From: Vibrio variabilis
GTDB lineage: Bacteria; Pseudomonadota; Gammaproteobacteria; Enterobacterales; Vibrionaceae
Direction of reading: 5' to 3'
NCBI RefSeq assembly: GCF_003263785.1
Contig: NZ_JYJK01000003.1
Location: 1 to 49,089 of the forward strand
Length of the DNA stretch: 49,089 nucleotides
Both the position numbers and the translations under genes were made by a program. Each line of letters begins with the position of its first letter. Positions within the stretch are counted from its first letter, which is position 1. The notes below the pieces were generated by a model. It worked only from the letters and a program-made list of their open reading frames with translations, was not told the DNA's origin and searched no databases. Of this stretch, positions 8,016 to 18,808 are shown piece after piece.

Positions 8016-8741
8016 ATGGAGCATCAGTCGGTATTCATCACAGGCGCCTCTTCGGGCATAGGACGGCAATTGGCTGAAGATTATGCCGCAACGGGTATAC
8101 ATGTCTACGCGTGTGGGCGCTCGGAAATGAAACTCGAGGAAGTGAAAGCAGGGCGAGACAACATTACTACTTTGAGCTTTGACGTGACTGACAAAGAGCA
8201 GGTGAACCAAGCCATCAGCGTTTTAACTGAGGCACCGACGCTTTGGATAGTGAACGCTGGGGACTGTGAGTACATTGATAATGGCGAGCTTGATGCTGCG
8301 CTGATCGCGCGAGTAATGGACGTCAACGTCAATGGCAGCGTGAATGTATTAGCAGCTATCCAAGACAGACTGGATGAGCGTCACCACGTTGTTGTCGTGA
8401 GCTCTATTGCCGGTGAACTGGCTCTGCCACGCGCCGAAGCGTATGGCGCATCGAAAGCCGCGATTACCTATTTAACCAGAACATTACAGCTTGATTGGCA
8501 GCATAAGGGCGTATTGGTGAGTTGTGTGTTTCCTGGCTTTGTCAAAACGCCGCTCACCGACAAAAATGATTTTGATATGCCAATGATCGTCTCGACAGAA
8601 GAGGCGTCTGTGGCAATACGCGAAGGGATTGAGAAGCGCCAAACGACGATTTATTTCCCGAAAAAGTTTACCTCTATTCTCAGGGCAATTGCAGCTTTGC
8701 CCTACCGTTGGCAAACCAAAATAGTGGCTAAACTTCTATAA
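8016..8741 (+). CDS. Short-chain dehydrogenase/reductase (SDR) of the lipid operon
   Basis: A 241-aa NAD(P)-dependent oxidoreductase. The cofactor loop is GASSGIG (residues 10-16), with a NAG motif (VNAGDCEYI) and the catalytic YGASK (Tyr143, Lys147) after VVVVSSIAGE. The C-terminal region (FTSILRAIAALPYRWQ) is hydrophobic and basic and may rest on the membrane. The substrate is not known. It lies 4 bases after the NTF2-like gene and 21 before the FAD oxidase gene, within one operon. Confidence 0.9.
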   Translation: MEHQSVFITGASSGIGRQLAEDYAATGIHVYACGRSEMKLEEVKAGRDNITTLSFDVTDKEQVNQAISVLTEAPTLWIVNAGDCEYIDNGELDAALIARVMDVNVNGSVNVLAAIQDRLDERHHVVVVSSIAGELALPRAEAYGASKAAITYLTRTLQLDWQHKGVLVSCVFPGFVKTPLTDKNDFDMPMIVSTEEASVAIREGIEKRQTTIYFPKKFTSILRAIAALPYRWQTKIVAKLL

Positions 8742-8762
8742 AAGAAACTAAGGATAATAATA

Positions 8763-10061
8763 ATGAAGATTGCAATTGTAGGAACCGGAATATCAGGCTT
8801 AACGTGTGGCTATTATTTACATAAAGACCACGAAGTCACGTTATACGAAGCGAACGATTATATTGGTGGTCACACCGCGACTATTGATATCGAACACGAG
8901 GGCAAGCACTACGCCGTCGACACTGGCTTTATCGTCTATAATGACCGCACTTATCCAAATTTCATCAAAATGATGAACGAAGTTGGGGTGAGAGGTAACC
9001 CAACTCAAATGAGCTTCAGTGTCAAGAACGCAGCGAATGGGCTTGAATATAACGGCCACACTATCCCGACTCTGTTTGCACAAAAACGCAATCTACTTAA
9101 CCCGACCTTCTACCGCTTCATCTTCGAGATTTTAAGGTTTAACAAACTGGCTAAAGCGTCTGCCGATGACGACAGCTTAGTAGAGCAAACTCTGGGTGAG
9201 TTTTTGCAATCGAACGATTTTTCGGACTACTTCACTCAAAACTATATCTTGCCAATGGGCGCCGCGATTTGGTCTTCGACGTTAGCGGACATGCGCGCGT
9301 TCCCGCTTCGCTTTTTCCTACGTTTCTTCTTGAACCACGGGTTACTTGACGTGGTGGATCGCCCGCAGTGGTATGTGATTGAGGGTGGCTCGCGTGCCTA
9401 TATTGAACCGTTAACTCAAGGCTTTGCGAATTGTATTCGACTGAACTCACCAGTCAGTCGTGTTGAACGTGATGATAACGGCGTTAGTGTCACATCAAAC
9501 GGTGCGACTGAACGTTTTGACAGAGTCATCTTCGCTTGTCACAGCGATCAGGCTTTGGCGATGATTGATGATGTTTCAGATGAAGAGTGCGAAATTCTCG
9601 GTGCAATGGCCTACCAAGATAATGAAGTCGTTCTGCACCGAGACACTAGCGTACTGCCAAAGCGTCAAGCGGCTTGGGCTTCATGGAATTATGCCTTAGA
9701 TGGTGGCGAAGACGAGCAGCAACGCTTGCCGACGCTAACCTACAACATGAACATCTTGCAGCATATCGATTCAGACACCACCTTCTGCGTGTCACTCAAC
9801 TCAGCAGAAAAAATCCAGCAAGACAAGATACTGCGTACCTTTAATTATAGCCATCCAGTATTTACTACTGAGAGTATCGCCGCTCAGCAGCGACGTGAGG
9901 AGCTTTGGGGCAAGCGCAATACTTGGTTCTGTGGTGCTTATTGGTACAACGGTTTCCATGAAGATGGCGTTCGCAGCGCACTAGATGTGGTGAACGGAAT
10001 CGAGCAAGAGGTTTTGCAAACCGCGCCCGCTGACGAAACGTTGGCGCGAGGAGCGGCGTAA
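8763..10061 (+). CDS. FAD-dependent amine-oxidase-like protein (fatty-acid desaturase/oxidase candidate)
   Basis: A 432-aa flavoprotein. The FAD Rossmann motif is at the start (VGTGISG, Gly7, Gly9, Gly12), with YEANDYIGGH and the second block VDTGFIVYND. The C-terminus holds a WFCGAYWYNGFHEDG motif typical of this NAD(P)-binding/amine-oxidase family. Related flavoproteins sit beside Cfa-like genes in many bacteria, and in Rhodobacter one acts on methylated fatty acyl chains in furan-fatty-acid synthesis (recalled). The stop overlaps the next start by one base (TAATG), so translation is coupled to the DUF1365 gene. Confidence 0.9.
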   Translation: MKIAIVGTGISGLTCGYYLHKDHEVTLYEANDYIGGHTATIDIEHEGKHYAVDTGFIVYNDRTYPNFIKMMNEVGVRGNPTQMSFSVKNAANGLEYNGHTIPTLFAQKRNLLNPTFYRFIFEILRFNKLAKASADDDSLVEQTLGEFLQSNDFSDYFTQNYILPMGAAIWSSTLADMRAFPLRFFLRFFLNHGLLDVVDRPQWYVIEGGSRAYIEPLTQGFANCIRLNSPVSRVERDDNGVSVTSNGATERFDRVIFACHSDQALAMIDDVSDEECEILGAMAYQDNEVVLHRDTSVLPKRQAAWASWNYALDGGEDEQQRLPTLTYNMNILQHIDSDTTFCVSLNSAEKIQQDKILRTFNYSHPVFTTESIAAQQRREELWGKRNTWFCGAYWYNGFHEDGVRSALDVVNGIEQEVLQTAPADETLARGAA

Positions 10062-10834
10062 TGTCTGTTTCAAGCCGCTTGATGATTGGTGAGGTCGGGC
10101 ATCGGCGATTTACACCGACTAAGCACCACCTCAGTTATCCGCTGTTTATGCCCGCTATCGATCTCGACGAGGTCGATGAACTCCAACGAAGAGTATGGGG
10201 CTTTGGACGTCGCTGGTGGCATTGGGCTCGGTTTAAGCGTGACGATTACATTGGTGATGGTGACTTAAAGTTAGCGGTGCAAGACAAGGTTTTTGAACTG
10301 ACTGGTGAGAGGCTCAGTGGCAAAGTCATTGCGGTCTGTCACCTTCGCTACCTAGGTTTGTATTTCAGCCCAGTCAACTTCTACTATTTATATGATGATC
10401 AAAACCAATGGCGATATTTACTGGCAGAGGTGAGTAATACGCCCTGGAATGAAAGGCACTATTACGCCATTGCCGCTGAATCTGGCGATGAAAACGTTAA
10501 TTGGCAGCATGACAAAGCGTTTCACGTCTCACCGTTTAATCCGATTGACCAACGTTATCACTGGAAGCTGAAACCTTTGAGTGACAGGGTATTTGTTCAT
10601 TTAGAGTGTCATAAACCCAATAAAGTCTTTGACGCGACACTTCAAATGAAAGCGCAGCCGTTCACGTCATCTTCTTTGTTAAAACAATTGGTCAAAACAC
10701 CAATAATGGCCGTAAAAGTGGTGGCTGGAATCTATTGGCACGCCTTTAAGCTTTGGCGAAAAGGGGTGCCAATATACGACCACCCAGGAAAGAACAATAA
10801 CGAATTTTCGCAGCAATCGAATTCTAAGAATTAG
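10061..10834 (+). CDS. DUF1365 family protein
   Basis: A 257-aa protein recognised by its N-terminus (GEVGHRRFTPTKHHLSYPLF) and the block LRYLGLYFSPVNFYYLYD followed by EVSNTPWNERHYYAI and FHVSPFNPID. DUF1365 proteins almost always lie between the FAD oxidase and a Cfa-like methyltransferase; a Rhodobacter relative is needed for the singlet-oxygen/ChrR stress response (recalled). The biochemical role is unknown. There is no signal peptide; a hydrophobic C-terminal stretch may contact the membrane. It starts within the stop codon of the preceding gene. Confidence 0.9.
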   Translation: MSVSSRLMIGEVGHRRFTPTKHHLSYPLFMPAIDLDEVDELQRRVWGFGRRWWHWARFKRDDYIGDGDLKLAVQDKVFELTGERLSGKVIAVCHLRYLGLYFSPVNFYYLYDDQNQWRYLLAEVSNTPWNERHYYAIAAESGDENVNWQHDKAFHVSPFNPIDQRYHWKLKPLSDRVFVHLECHKPNKVFDATLQMKAQPFTSSSLLKQLVKTPIMAVKVVAGIYWHAFKLWRKGVPIYDHPGKNNNEFSQQSNSKN

Positions 10835-10845
10835 GGAGAATTCCA

Positions 10846-12102
10846 ATGTTACAAACCACGTCCCTAGACGTGCCAAAGACGCTCACTGGCTTACAAAAAA
10901 CCGCTAAAGGTGTGGCTTTTAGTTGTTTACAGAAACTGGAAATTGGCACATTAACCATCATCGAGAGCTTTTCTAGCGACGGTGAGAGCAATCGTCAGGT
11001 GGAGGAGCGTTTCGGTGCACCGCGTTCTAACGAGCCTGCTGCGGTGATCGAAGTCAAACACCCCGAGTTTTACCGACGCTTACTTCAGGGCGGGAGCATT
11101 GCCGCCGGCGAGGCATATATGGATGATTGGTGGGAGAGCCCAGACCTTTCTGCACTAATGGAGTTGATGGCGCTCAACCTTGCCGCGTTAGACTCGATCG
11201 AAGATAAATCGAGCCTGCTGACCCGTATTATGTACAAACTCGGTCACTGGGTGAATCGCAACACGGTCTCTAAATCGAAAGAGAACATTGAGGCGCACTA
11301 CGACTTGGGGAACAGCCTTTATGAAACCTTCCTCGATGAGCGAATGCTGTACTCCTCAGGCATCTATCAGCAGGATACAGATACCTTAGAGCAAGCGCAG
11401 ATCAACAAAATGGAGCGTTTATGCCAGCAGTTAAAACTGCAACCCAGTGACCATGTGATCGAAATTGGCACGGGTTGGGGCGGAATGGCGATTTACATGG
11501 CGAAAAATTATGGTTGCCGTGTCACCACGACCACGATCTCGGAAGAGCAGTATGCGTACGCCCAACAAAGAGTGGCTGAAGAGGGACTGGCGGATAAAAT
11601 CATCCTGCTAAAACAAGACTATCGCCTACTAGAGGGGCAATTCGATAAGCTGGTGTCCATTGAAATGATTGAAGCGGTGGGTAAGCAGTTTTTAGTTTCC
11701 TACCTTAAAAAGTGCCAATCGCTACTAAAACCAAAAGGTTTGATGGCGATACAAGCGATTACCATCGCGGATCAGCGCTACGATTATTATTCTGACAATG
11801 TCGACTTTATTCAGAAATACATTTTCCCAGGTGGCTTCTTGCCTTCCATAACTGCGCTAACGTCAAACACCACCAAGCACACGGATTTGATCGTCCGCGA
11901 CTTATTCGACATTGGTCAAGATTATGCGAAAACTCTTGTGGATTGGCGCCTTCGTTTCGAAGCGGCGTTAACACGGGTGCGTGAGCTTGGATACGATGAG
12001 CGCTTTATCCGTATGTGGCGTTACTACTTCTGCTACTGTGAAGGTGGCTTTAGAGCGAAGAGTATCAGTACCGTCCATATCACGTTTCAACGCGGCCAAT
12101 AG
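10846..12102 (+). CDS. Cfa-like SAM-dependent fatty-acyl methyltransferase, bicarbonate ligands replaced
   Basis: A 418-aa member of the cyclopropane-fatty-acyl-phospholipid synthase family, which transfers a methylene or methyl from S-adenosylmethionine to unsaturated acyl chains of phospholipids. The SAM site VIEIGTGWGGMAIYMA, the ENIEAHYDLGN block, the Glu276 of SIEMIEAVG, and KYIFPGGFLPS are present. The Cys that binds bicarbonate in E. coli Cfa (Cys139 of YSCAYW) is Ser171 here (YSSGIY), and the bicarbonate His (LLHTIGS) aligns with Gln303 (AIQAITI). A product other than a cyclopropane ring, such as a methyl-branched acyl chain, is therefore plausible (inference). Middle gene of the operon. 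Confidence 0.92.
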   Translation: MLQTTSLDVPKTLTGLQKTAKGVAFSCLQKLEIGTLTIIESFSSDGESNRQVEERFGAPRSNEPAAVIEVKHPEFYRRLLQGGSIAAGEAYMDDWWESPDLSALMELMALNLAALDSIEDKSSLLTRIMYKLGHWVNRNTVSKSKENIEAHYDLGNSLYETFLDERMLYSSGIYQQDTDTLEQAQINKMERLCQQLKLQPSDHVIEIGTGWGGMAIYMAKNYGCRVTTTTISEEQYAYAQQRVAEEGLADKIILLKQDYRLLEGQFDKLVSIEMIEAVGKQFLVSYLKKCQSLLKPKGLMAIQAITIADQRYDYYSDNVDFIQKYIFPGGFLPSITALTSNTTKHTDLIVRDLFDIGQDYAKTLVDWRLRFEAALTRVRELGYDERFIRMWRYYFCYCEGGFRAKSISTVHITFQRGQ

Positions 12103-12128
12103 TTAGAGCTAAATGGAGTAGAGCGGTC

Positions 12129-12644
12129 ATGAGTCGTGGTTGGAAGCTGTTAATAGTGAGTACTTGGTTCGAGCTGATGTGGGCGCTATCTGTATTGGGT
12201 CAGGAGCGGTTTCAATGGCTCGCACTTGCGCTTGCTGCAATTACTGTTGTGACCACCTTTAACAAGCTCAACCTGTCACTGCCCATCTGGGGTGCCATTG
12301 TTGGCCTTGGTTTAATTGTGGATAGCACAAATGCACTGACTGGCGTGTTGGTCTTTGATTCAGCGCTGCTTCCAATTTGGCTGGTGGCTCTATGGCTTAT
12401 TTTTGCTTGGTATGCGTACTTTCTTGCTAGTTTTCTGACTTCTTATCCGATTTCCATCGTAGTAATAGTGGGTGGTGTGGCCGGAGCGCTGAGTTACTTC
12501 GCAGGGTTTAAACTCGGCGCTGTGGATACACACCTTTCTATTTTTACGATGATGGCGCTACTTTTCTTGCAATGGGTTGCCATCGTGTTCGTTGTGCTTC
12601 GATTGAGCACATACTCGGAGCGGAAGGTGAGTCATGAAAGCTAA
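12129..12644 (+). CDS. DUF2878 membrane protein
   Basis: A 171-aa inner-membrane protein with about five to six hydrophobic helices across almost the whole length, beginning LLIVSTWFELMWALSVLG. It matches the DUF2878 family normally found in this operon; its function is unknown. The end overlaps the next gene by 11 bases (the chalcone-isomerase-like ORF begins at 12634), which supports coupled translation. Confidence 0.85.
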   Translation: MSRGWKLLIVSTWFELMWALSVLGQERFQWLALALAAITVVTTFNKLNLSLPIWGAIVGLGLIVDSTNALTGVLVFDSALLPIWLVALWLIFAWYAYFLASFLTSYPISIVVIVGGVAGALSYFAGFKLGAVDTHLSIFTMMALLFLQWVAIVFVVLRLSTYSERKVSHES

Positions 12645-13185
12645 AGTATTACTTGGATTATGTTTAGCGTTGGCGGTAGGTAACGCCTCTGCAACCAGCG
12701 ATAGACCGGTGAGTTATGAAGGTTGGGGACAATGGAAAGTCGTCGGCGAGGCACAGCTGTCATGGCTCTTCTTTGATATTTACCGCTCACAGCTGCTTGC
12801 GCCTCAAGGCACTTATGCGTTGGGCAACGATGTATCCCCTCATCCTATCGCGCTGCGCATTGAATACCAGCGTGACATTAGCCGAGAGCAACTTTTAGAA
12901 GCGACGCTCGACCAATGGGAGAAAATGGGTGTCGACAAAGCGACTCGGAGCCAATGGATCGCCAAGCTGTATGATATTTTCCCAAGCGTTGCTGATGGTC
13001 ATCAGCTTATCTACGTGACCGACGGTTCAACAGGTAATTTCTACTATTTGAACAGTGACAAACCGATGCAGAAAGTAGGGCGTATTGAGGACGAGTCACT
13101 CAATGATGGCTTTCTGTCTATTTGGCTAGGCAATAATACTCAATATCCTAAGCTGCGCGCCCAGCTGATAGGTATGAATCGTTAA
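12634..13185 (+). CDS. Chalcone-isomerase-like periplasmic protein
   Basis: A 183-aa secreted protein. Residues 1-20 form a typical signal peptide (MKAKVLLGLCLALAVGNASA) cleaved before TSDRPV. The mature part reads as the chalcone-isomerase-like fold (EAQLSWLFFDIYRSQLLAPQG, IEYQRDISREQLLEATLDQW, IWLGNNTQYPKLRAQLIG). Bacterial members bind fatty acids and related lipids rather than flavonoids (family knowledge); a periplasmic lipid-handling role fits the operon. It overlaps the DUF2878 gene and is 12 bases from the DUF3833 gene. Confidence 0.85.
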   Translation: MKAKVLLGLCLALAVGNASATSDRPVSYEGWGQWKVVGEAQLSWLFFDIYRSQLLAPQGTYALGNDVSPHPIALRIEYQRDISREQLLEATLDQWEKMGVDKATRSQWIAKLYDIFPSVADGHQLIYVTDGSTGNFYYLNSDKPMQKVGRIEDESLNDGFLSIWLGNNTQYPKLRAQLIGMNR

Positions 13186-13197
13186 TAAGGAATAATA

Positions 13198-13734
13198 ATG
13201 AAACGTATGCGGTGGTTGGCTTCATCTTTGATGCTTCCTTTTATCCTACTGCTCAGTGCTTGCAGCGCGGATTTAAAGGACTATCAAGGTTCTAATCCTG
13301 AATTCAATTTGTTTGAGTATTTTGAAGGTGAAACTAAAGCTTGGGGGATGGTGCAAGATTACACCGACAAACAAACTCGCCGCTTTGAAGTCGTGATCGT
13401 TGGAACCGTGCAGGGAGACCAGATCACTCTGATTGAGGACTTTGTGTTCGACGATGGCGAGTTCGATCAGCGTATTTGGACGATAGACAGACTGGCTGAC
13501 GGAACCTACAAAGGCCGCGCGGATGACATCATCGGTGAGGCGACTGGAGAGGTAGTCGGTAACGCGCTGCGATGGCAATACGATTTTGAATTGGAAGTCG
13601 ACGGTTCAACGTACACGGTGGCGTTTGACGATTGGATGTACCGCCAAGATGACAAGCATTTATTTAACCTAACTAGCATCCGCAAGTTCGGTATGGAAGT
13701 GGGTACGATAACCCTGTTTTTTCAAAAGCAGTAG
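13198..13734 (+). CDS. DUF3833 lipoprotein
   Basis: A 178-aa lipoprotein. The signal peptide ends in the lipobox LLSAC with Cys22 as the lipidation site, followed by SADLKDYQG; Ser at +2 points to the outer membrane. The mature domain (DYTDKQTRRFEV, IWTIDRLADGTYKGRADDIIGEATG, DDWMYRQDDKHLFN) matches DUF3833, a lipocalin-like beta-rich family. It is the last gene of the operon, followed by a terminator. It probably handles or senses a lipid at the envelope (inference from fold and neighbours). Confidence 0.87.
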   Translation: MKRMRWLASSLMLPFILLLSACSADLKDYQGSNPEFNLFEYFEGETKAWGMVQDYTDKQTRRFEVVIVGTVQGDQITLIEDFVFDDGEFDQRIWTIDRLADGTYKGRADDIIGEATGEVVGNALRWQYDFELEVDGSTYTVAFDDWMYRQDDKHLFNLTSIRKFGMEVGTITLFFQKQ

Positions 13735-13804
13735 TTTTTCAAGAACAGAAGCTTTTCAAAATCTGTGGCTCTGTCACTATAAGAGGCTAGTGCACAAACG
13801 TAAA

Positions 13805-13841
13805 AACGGCGGCGACATCACTATCGCCGCCGTTCTGTTTT
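13805..13841. terminator. Bidirectional terminator between the lipid operon and purB
   Basis: AACGGCGGCGA and TCGCCGCCGTT arms around CATCACTA, with T-rich sequence after it on the plus strand and TTTTTA on the minus strand. Confidence 0.8.
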
Positions 13842-13882
13842 GCACTCTAACTAGCGCTATCGCTAAGCTGAGTCGGCAAGCC

Positions 13883-15424
<1,542 letters not shown>

Positions 15425-15439
15425 CTATACCGTTGTCTA

Positions 15440-16056
15440 TTACATACGAGCAAGCAGAATCTGTGCTTGTTCAATCATTTTCTTGCGTCCGAACACTAAG
15501 TGTCTGCGCTTACCACCTACTTGGCGCCATAAAACAGCACTACGAATGCCAGACAGTAGCAGAGCGCGTACTTTCTGTTGAGTCGAGGTTTGCTGAAGTA
15601 CCGCTGGAGTCCCGGTCACTTGAATGCGAGGTCCAATTGGCTGATGACGTCTAAGTAAACGCTGGCGAGGTTGCTGATCATTTGCTCATCGAGTAGCTCG
15701 TAGTGATCAAGTTGACGCTCAACCATTTGCAAGCGATCACCAAGCTGCGCCATAGCATCGTTGCGAGAGTTTAGTTTACGCTCTAGAGCCATCAAGCTAA
15801 TGATATAGCGGGTGATTTCGCTGCCCGTAGGGGTGCTGTCGATCCCATTCACTAGACACTCGAGTCCAATTTTTAGATCAGACTCGATCCCGAACACGTC
15901 GAGTGTACTCGACGGGTTCATGTTAGTGATCGCTTTGATTGAGGTTTCAAACGCGTCTGAATCACAGTAACCGTCTTTAGCAACACGTTGAACGAGGGCA
16001 ACGGCTTGGCAAATCCCTGCAAACGCTATAGTACGGTCATAAAGTGTATTAGCCAC
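15440..16056 (-). CDS. hflD: High frequency lysogenization protein HflD, one frameshift
   Basis: HflD is a membrane-associated protein that in E. coli modulates phage lambda CII; its normal role is unclear. It starts with GTG (16054-16056), preceded by AGGAGA, as [23 protein letters not shown]. The frame is lost after DVISQL at a CC pair (plus strand 15633-15634): adding one base gives [10 protein letters not shown], then [20 protein letters not shown] and [18 protein letters not shown], ending at 15440. The restored protein is 205 aa, near the family length. The gene lies 35 bases after mnmA and before purB, the standard order. Confidence 0.93.
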
Positions 16057-16091
16057 GTAGTTCTCCTAAGAAAATAATCTGCGAATTGTGT

Positions 16092-17201
16092 TTAGATGCG
16101 CTCTTCGATGATGCCGCCACCGAGACAAACATTGCCGCTGTAGAATACCGCAGATTGACCTGGGGTTACTGCGACTTGTGGCTCATCAAAGATCACTTTA
16201 ATGTTTTCATCGTCGATAGGAATGATAGTACAAGGAATATCCTGTTGACGATAACGGGTTTTCACTGTGCATTGTAACGGCTGCGTGATCGCTTGACGAT
16301 CGACCCAGTGTAGTTGCGAAGCGCGAAGTCCATTAGATTTTAGCAGTGGGTGATCAGCACCTTGTACCGCGATAAGGACATTACGTTTCAGGTCTTTCTC
16401 TGCAACGTACCAAGGCTCTTCGTTACCACCGCCGCCTTTTTGGCCGCCAATATGCAGGCCTTTACGTTGACCAAGCGTGTGGTACATAAGACCTTGGTGT
16501 TCACCGATTTCTTTGCCTTCAGGCGTTTCAATTTTACCCGGTTGTGCTGGCAAATAGCGAGACAAGAAGTCTGTAAATTTGCGCTCACCGATAAAACAAA
16601 TACCCGTAGAGTCTTTTTTCTTGGCCGTAATCAGACCTTGCTCTTCAGCAATGCGTCGTACTTCAGGTTTCTCAAGCTCACCTACTGGGAACAAGCTGCG
16701 AGCAACTTGGTCGTGGCTTAGCGTATAAAGGAAGTAGCTTTGGTCTTTATTGCTGTCTAGGCCACGTAACATTTGTGGCGCTTCACCGTTCTCAGGGAAG
16801 GTGCGGCTTACATAGTGCCCCATGGCAATATAATCAGCATCTAGCACTTCATCTGCAAACTCTAAGAACGCTTTAAACTTGATTTCTTTGTTACAAAGAA
16901 TGTCTGGGTTTGGCGTACGACCCGCTTTGTATTCGGCAAGGAAGTATTCGAAAACATTGTCCCAGTATTCAGCCGCAAAGTTGATCGTATGCAGGTGGAT
17001 ACCTAGCTTGTCACAAACCGCTTGTGCGTCGGCAAGATCTTCCGCTGCTGTGCAGTATTCCTCGTTATCATCTTCTTCCCAGTTCTTCATGAACAGGCCT
17101 TCTACTTGGTAGCCTTGCTGTTTCAGAAGATAGGCAGAAACAGAGGAGTCTACACCGCCGGACATCCCGACAATCACTTTCTTTTGGCTGTTATCAGACA
17201 T
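16092..17201 (-). CDS. mnmA: tRNA-specific 2-thiouridylase MnmA
   Basis: Makes s2U34 in the wobble position of tRNA-Lys, -Glu and -Gln using sulfur relayed by the Tus system. The 369-aa protein has the ATP PP-loop GMSGGVDSS near the N-terminus, the catalytic Cys of [11 protein letters not shown], the second catalytic Cys of [10 protein letters not shown], and [16 protein letters not shown] at the C-terminus. The start is MSDNSQKK at 17201; the upstream extension is rejected because it runs into poorly coding DNA and AGGTGG precedes this ATG. First gene of the mnmA-hflD-purB cluster. Confidence 0.97.
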   Translation of the reverse strand: MSDNSQKKVIVGMSGGVDSSVSAYLLKQQGYQVEGLFMKNWEEDDNEEYCTAAEDLADAQAVCDKLGIHLHTINFAAEYWDNVFEYFLAEYKAGRTPNPDILCNKEIKFKAFLEFADEVLDADYIAMGHYVSRTFPENGEAPQMLRGLDSNKDQSYFLYTLSHDQVARSLFPVGELEKPEVRRIAEEQGLITAKKKDSTGICFIGERKFTDFLSRYLPAQPGKIETPEGKEIGEHQGLMYHTLGQRKGLHIGGQKGGGGNEEPWYVAEKDLKRNVLIAVQGADHPLLKSNGLRASQLHWVDRQAITQPLQCTVKTRYRQQDIPCTIIPIDDENIKVIFDEPQVAVTPGQSAVFYSGNVCLGGGIIEERI

Positions 17202-17348
17202 GTATAAATACCACCTAATTAAATTGGACGCCGATTCTAGCAGAAACCAAACCAGCAATACAGTTCCGCGAACTGAATCACACTTTTATAAACACCTGAA
17301 GTGCGTCCTGATTGGGAGAAAAACAAGGCTTATGACAAAAAAATTGAT

Positions 17349-17364
17349 ACGTAAACGTTTGCTA
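17349..17364. promoter_or_regulatory. PurR-like box upstream of gsk
   Basis: ACGTAAACGTTTGCTA matches the PurR consensus at 13 of 16 positions, including the whole centre AAACGTTTGC. It lies about 90-100 bases upstream of gsk, a purine-salvage gene, and in the divergent region shared with mnmA. Confidence 0.45.
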
Positions 17365-17451
17365 AAATTGCGTATGTTGCCGAGGTAATCTATACAGAGG
17401 TAGAATCGCCGCCCTTAACCCTTCTTATTTACTTATGACGAAGACAACCGT

Positions 17452-18756
17452 ATGAAATTCCCAGGCCAAAGAAAGTCAAAGCACTACTTCCCTGTCCATG
17501 AGCGAGATCTGCTAGTTAGCCAATCGCAGGTCAGTAAAAAAATGTCCCGCACGCACATCATTGGTATTGACCAAACATTAGTAGACATTGAAGCAAAAGT
17601 TGACAGCAGTGTGATCGATAAGTTTGGCCTAAGTAAAGGGCATTCGTTGGTGATTGATGACCAAGCGGCGGAAGCTTTATATAACGAGCTGAAGGAAAAA
17701 GAGCTGATCACTAATGAATACGCTGGTGGAACCATTGGTAATACTTTGCACAATTACTCTGTCTTAGCAGACGATAAATCGGTACTGCTTGGTGTTATGA
17801 GTGCTGATATTAAGATTGGTAGCTATGGTTACCGCTATCTTTGTAATACGTCTAGCCGAATGGATCTTAATTATCTTCAAGGTGTGGAAGGGGCAATTGG
17901 TCGCTGCTTTACCTTGATCACTGAAGATGGCGAGCGCACTTTTGCTATCAGTGAAGGGCAGATGAACCATCTTCGCGCAGACAGTATTCCTGAAAAAATC
18001 TTCAAAAAAGCGTCGGCTTTGGTTTTAACCGCGTATTTGGTGCGCTGTAAAGATGGCGACCCAATGCCAGAAGCAACGATGCAAGCCATTGAGTACGCCA
18101 AAAAATATAATGTTCCTGTTGTATTAACGCTCGGTACACGCTTTGTTATTCAGGACGATCCTGAATATTGGCGCGATTTCTTGAAACAGCATGTTTCTGT
18201 TGTTGCAATGAATGAAGATGAAGCGGAAGCGCTCACCGGTGAAAAAGATCCACTAGCCGCTTCAGATAAAGCGCTTGATTGGGTTGATTTGGTACTTTGT
18301 ACTGCGGGTCCTGTCGGATTGTACATGGCGGGTTACACAGAAGATGCATCTAAACGTGAAACGAGTTTGCCTCTTTTACCTGGTTGTATTGCTGAATTTA
18401 ATCGTTTTGAATTTAGTCGACCAGCGGTTAAAGATGCCTGTGATAATCCTATTAAAGTTTATTCACATATTGCGCCTTATATGGGCGGCCCAGAAAAGAT
18501 TAAGAATACTAATGGTGCGGGTGATGCTGCGTTGTCTGCATTGCTACATGATATGGCAGCTAATAAATACCATAAAGAAAATGTGCCAAACTCAAGCAAG
18601 CACCAGCATACTTTCTTGACGTATTCATCGTTCTCACAAGTGTGTAAGTACTCGAACCGTGCAAGCTACGAAGTATTGGTTCAGCACTCACCACGCCTTT
18701 CTAGAGGTTTACCCGAAAGAGAAGACAGCCTTGAAGAGGCTTATTGGGAAAGATAA
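17452..18756 (+). CDS. gsk: Inosine-guanosine kinase
   Basis: Phosphorylates inosine and guanosine to IMP and GMP in purine salvage. The 434-aa PfkB/ribokinase-family protein begins MKFPGQRKSKHYFPVHERD as in other Gsk proteins. It has the substrate region YAGGTIGNTLHNYSVLADD, and the anion-hole/catalytic motif NTNGAGDAALSALL near residue 350. Full length, with no break. It is convergent with hns and shares a terminator. A PurR-like box upstream suggests purine control (inference). Confidence 0.96.
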   Translation: MKFPGQRKSKHYFPVHERDLLVSQSQVSKKMSRTHIIGIDQTLVDIEAKVDSSVIDKFGLSKGHSLVIDDQAAEALYNELKEKELITNEYAGGTIGNTLHNYSVLADDKSVLLGVMSADIKIGSYGYRYLCNTSSRMDLNYLQGVEGAIGRCFTLITEDGERTFAISEGQMNHLRADSIPEKIFKKASALVLTAYLVRCKDGDPMPEATMQAIEYAKKYNVPVVLTLGTRFVIQDDPEYWRDFLKQHVSVVAMNEDEAEALTGEKDPLAASDKALDWVDLVLCTAGPVGLYMAGYTEDASKRETSLPLLPGCIAEFNRFEFSRPAVKDACDNPIKVYSHIAPYMGGPEKIKNTNGAGDAALSALLHDMAANKYHKENVPNSSKHQHTFLTYSSFSQVCKYSNRASYEVLVQHSPRLSRGLPEREDSLEEAYWER

Positions 18757-18757
18757 A

Positions 18758-18787
18758 AAAAGCGCCAATTATTGGCGCTTTTTTTAT
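18758..18787. terminator. Bidirectional terminator between gsk and hns
   Basis: AAAAAAAGCGCCAAT and ATTGGCGCTTTTTTT arms with almost no loop; the T-run on each strand serves gsk and hns. Confidence 0.88.
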
Positions 18788-18808
18788 AAATGACTAAAGG
18801 GCTTTGAA

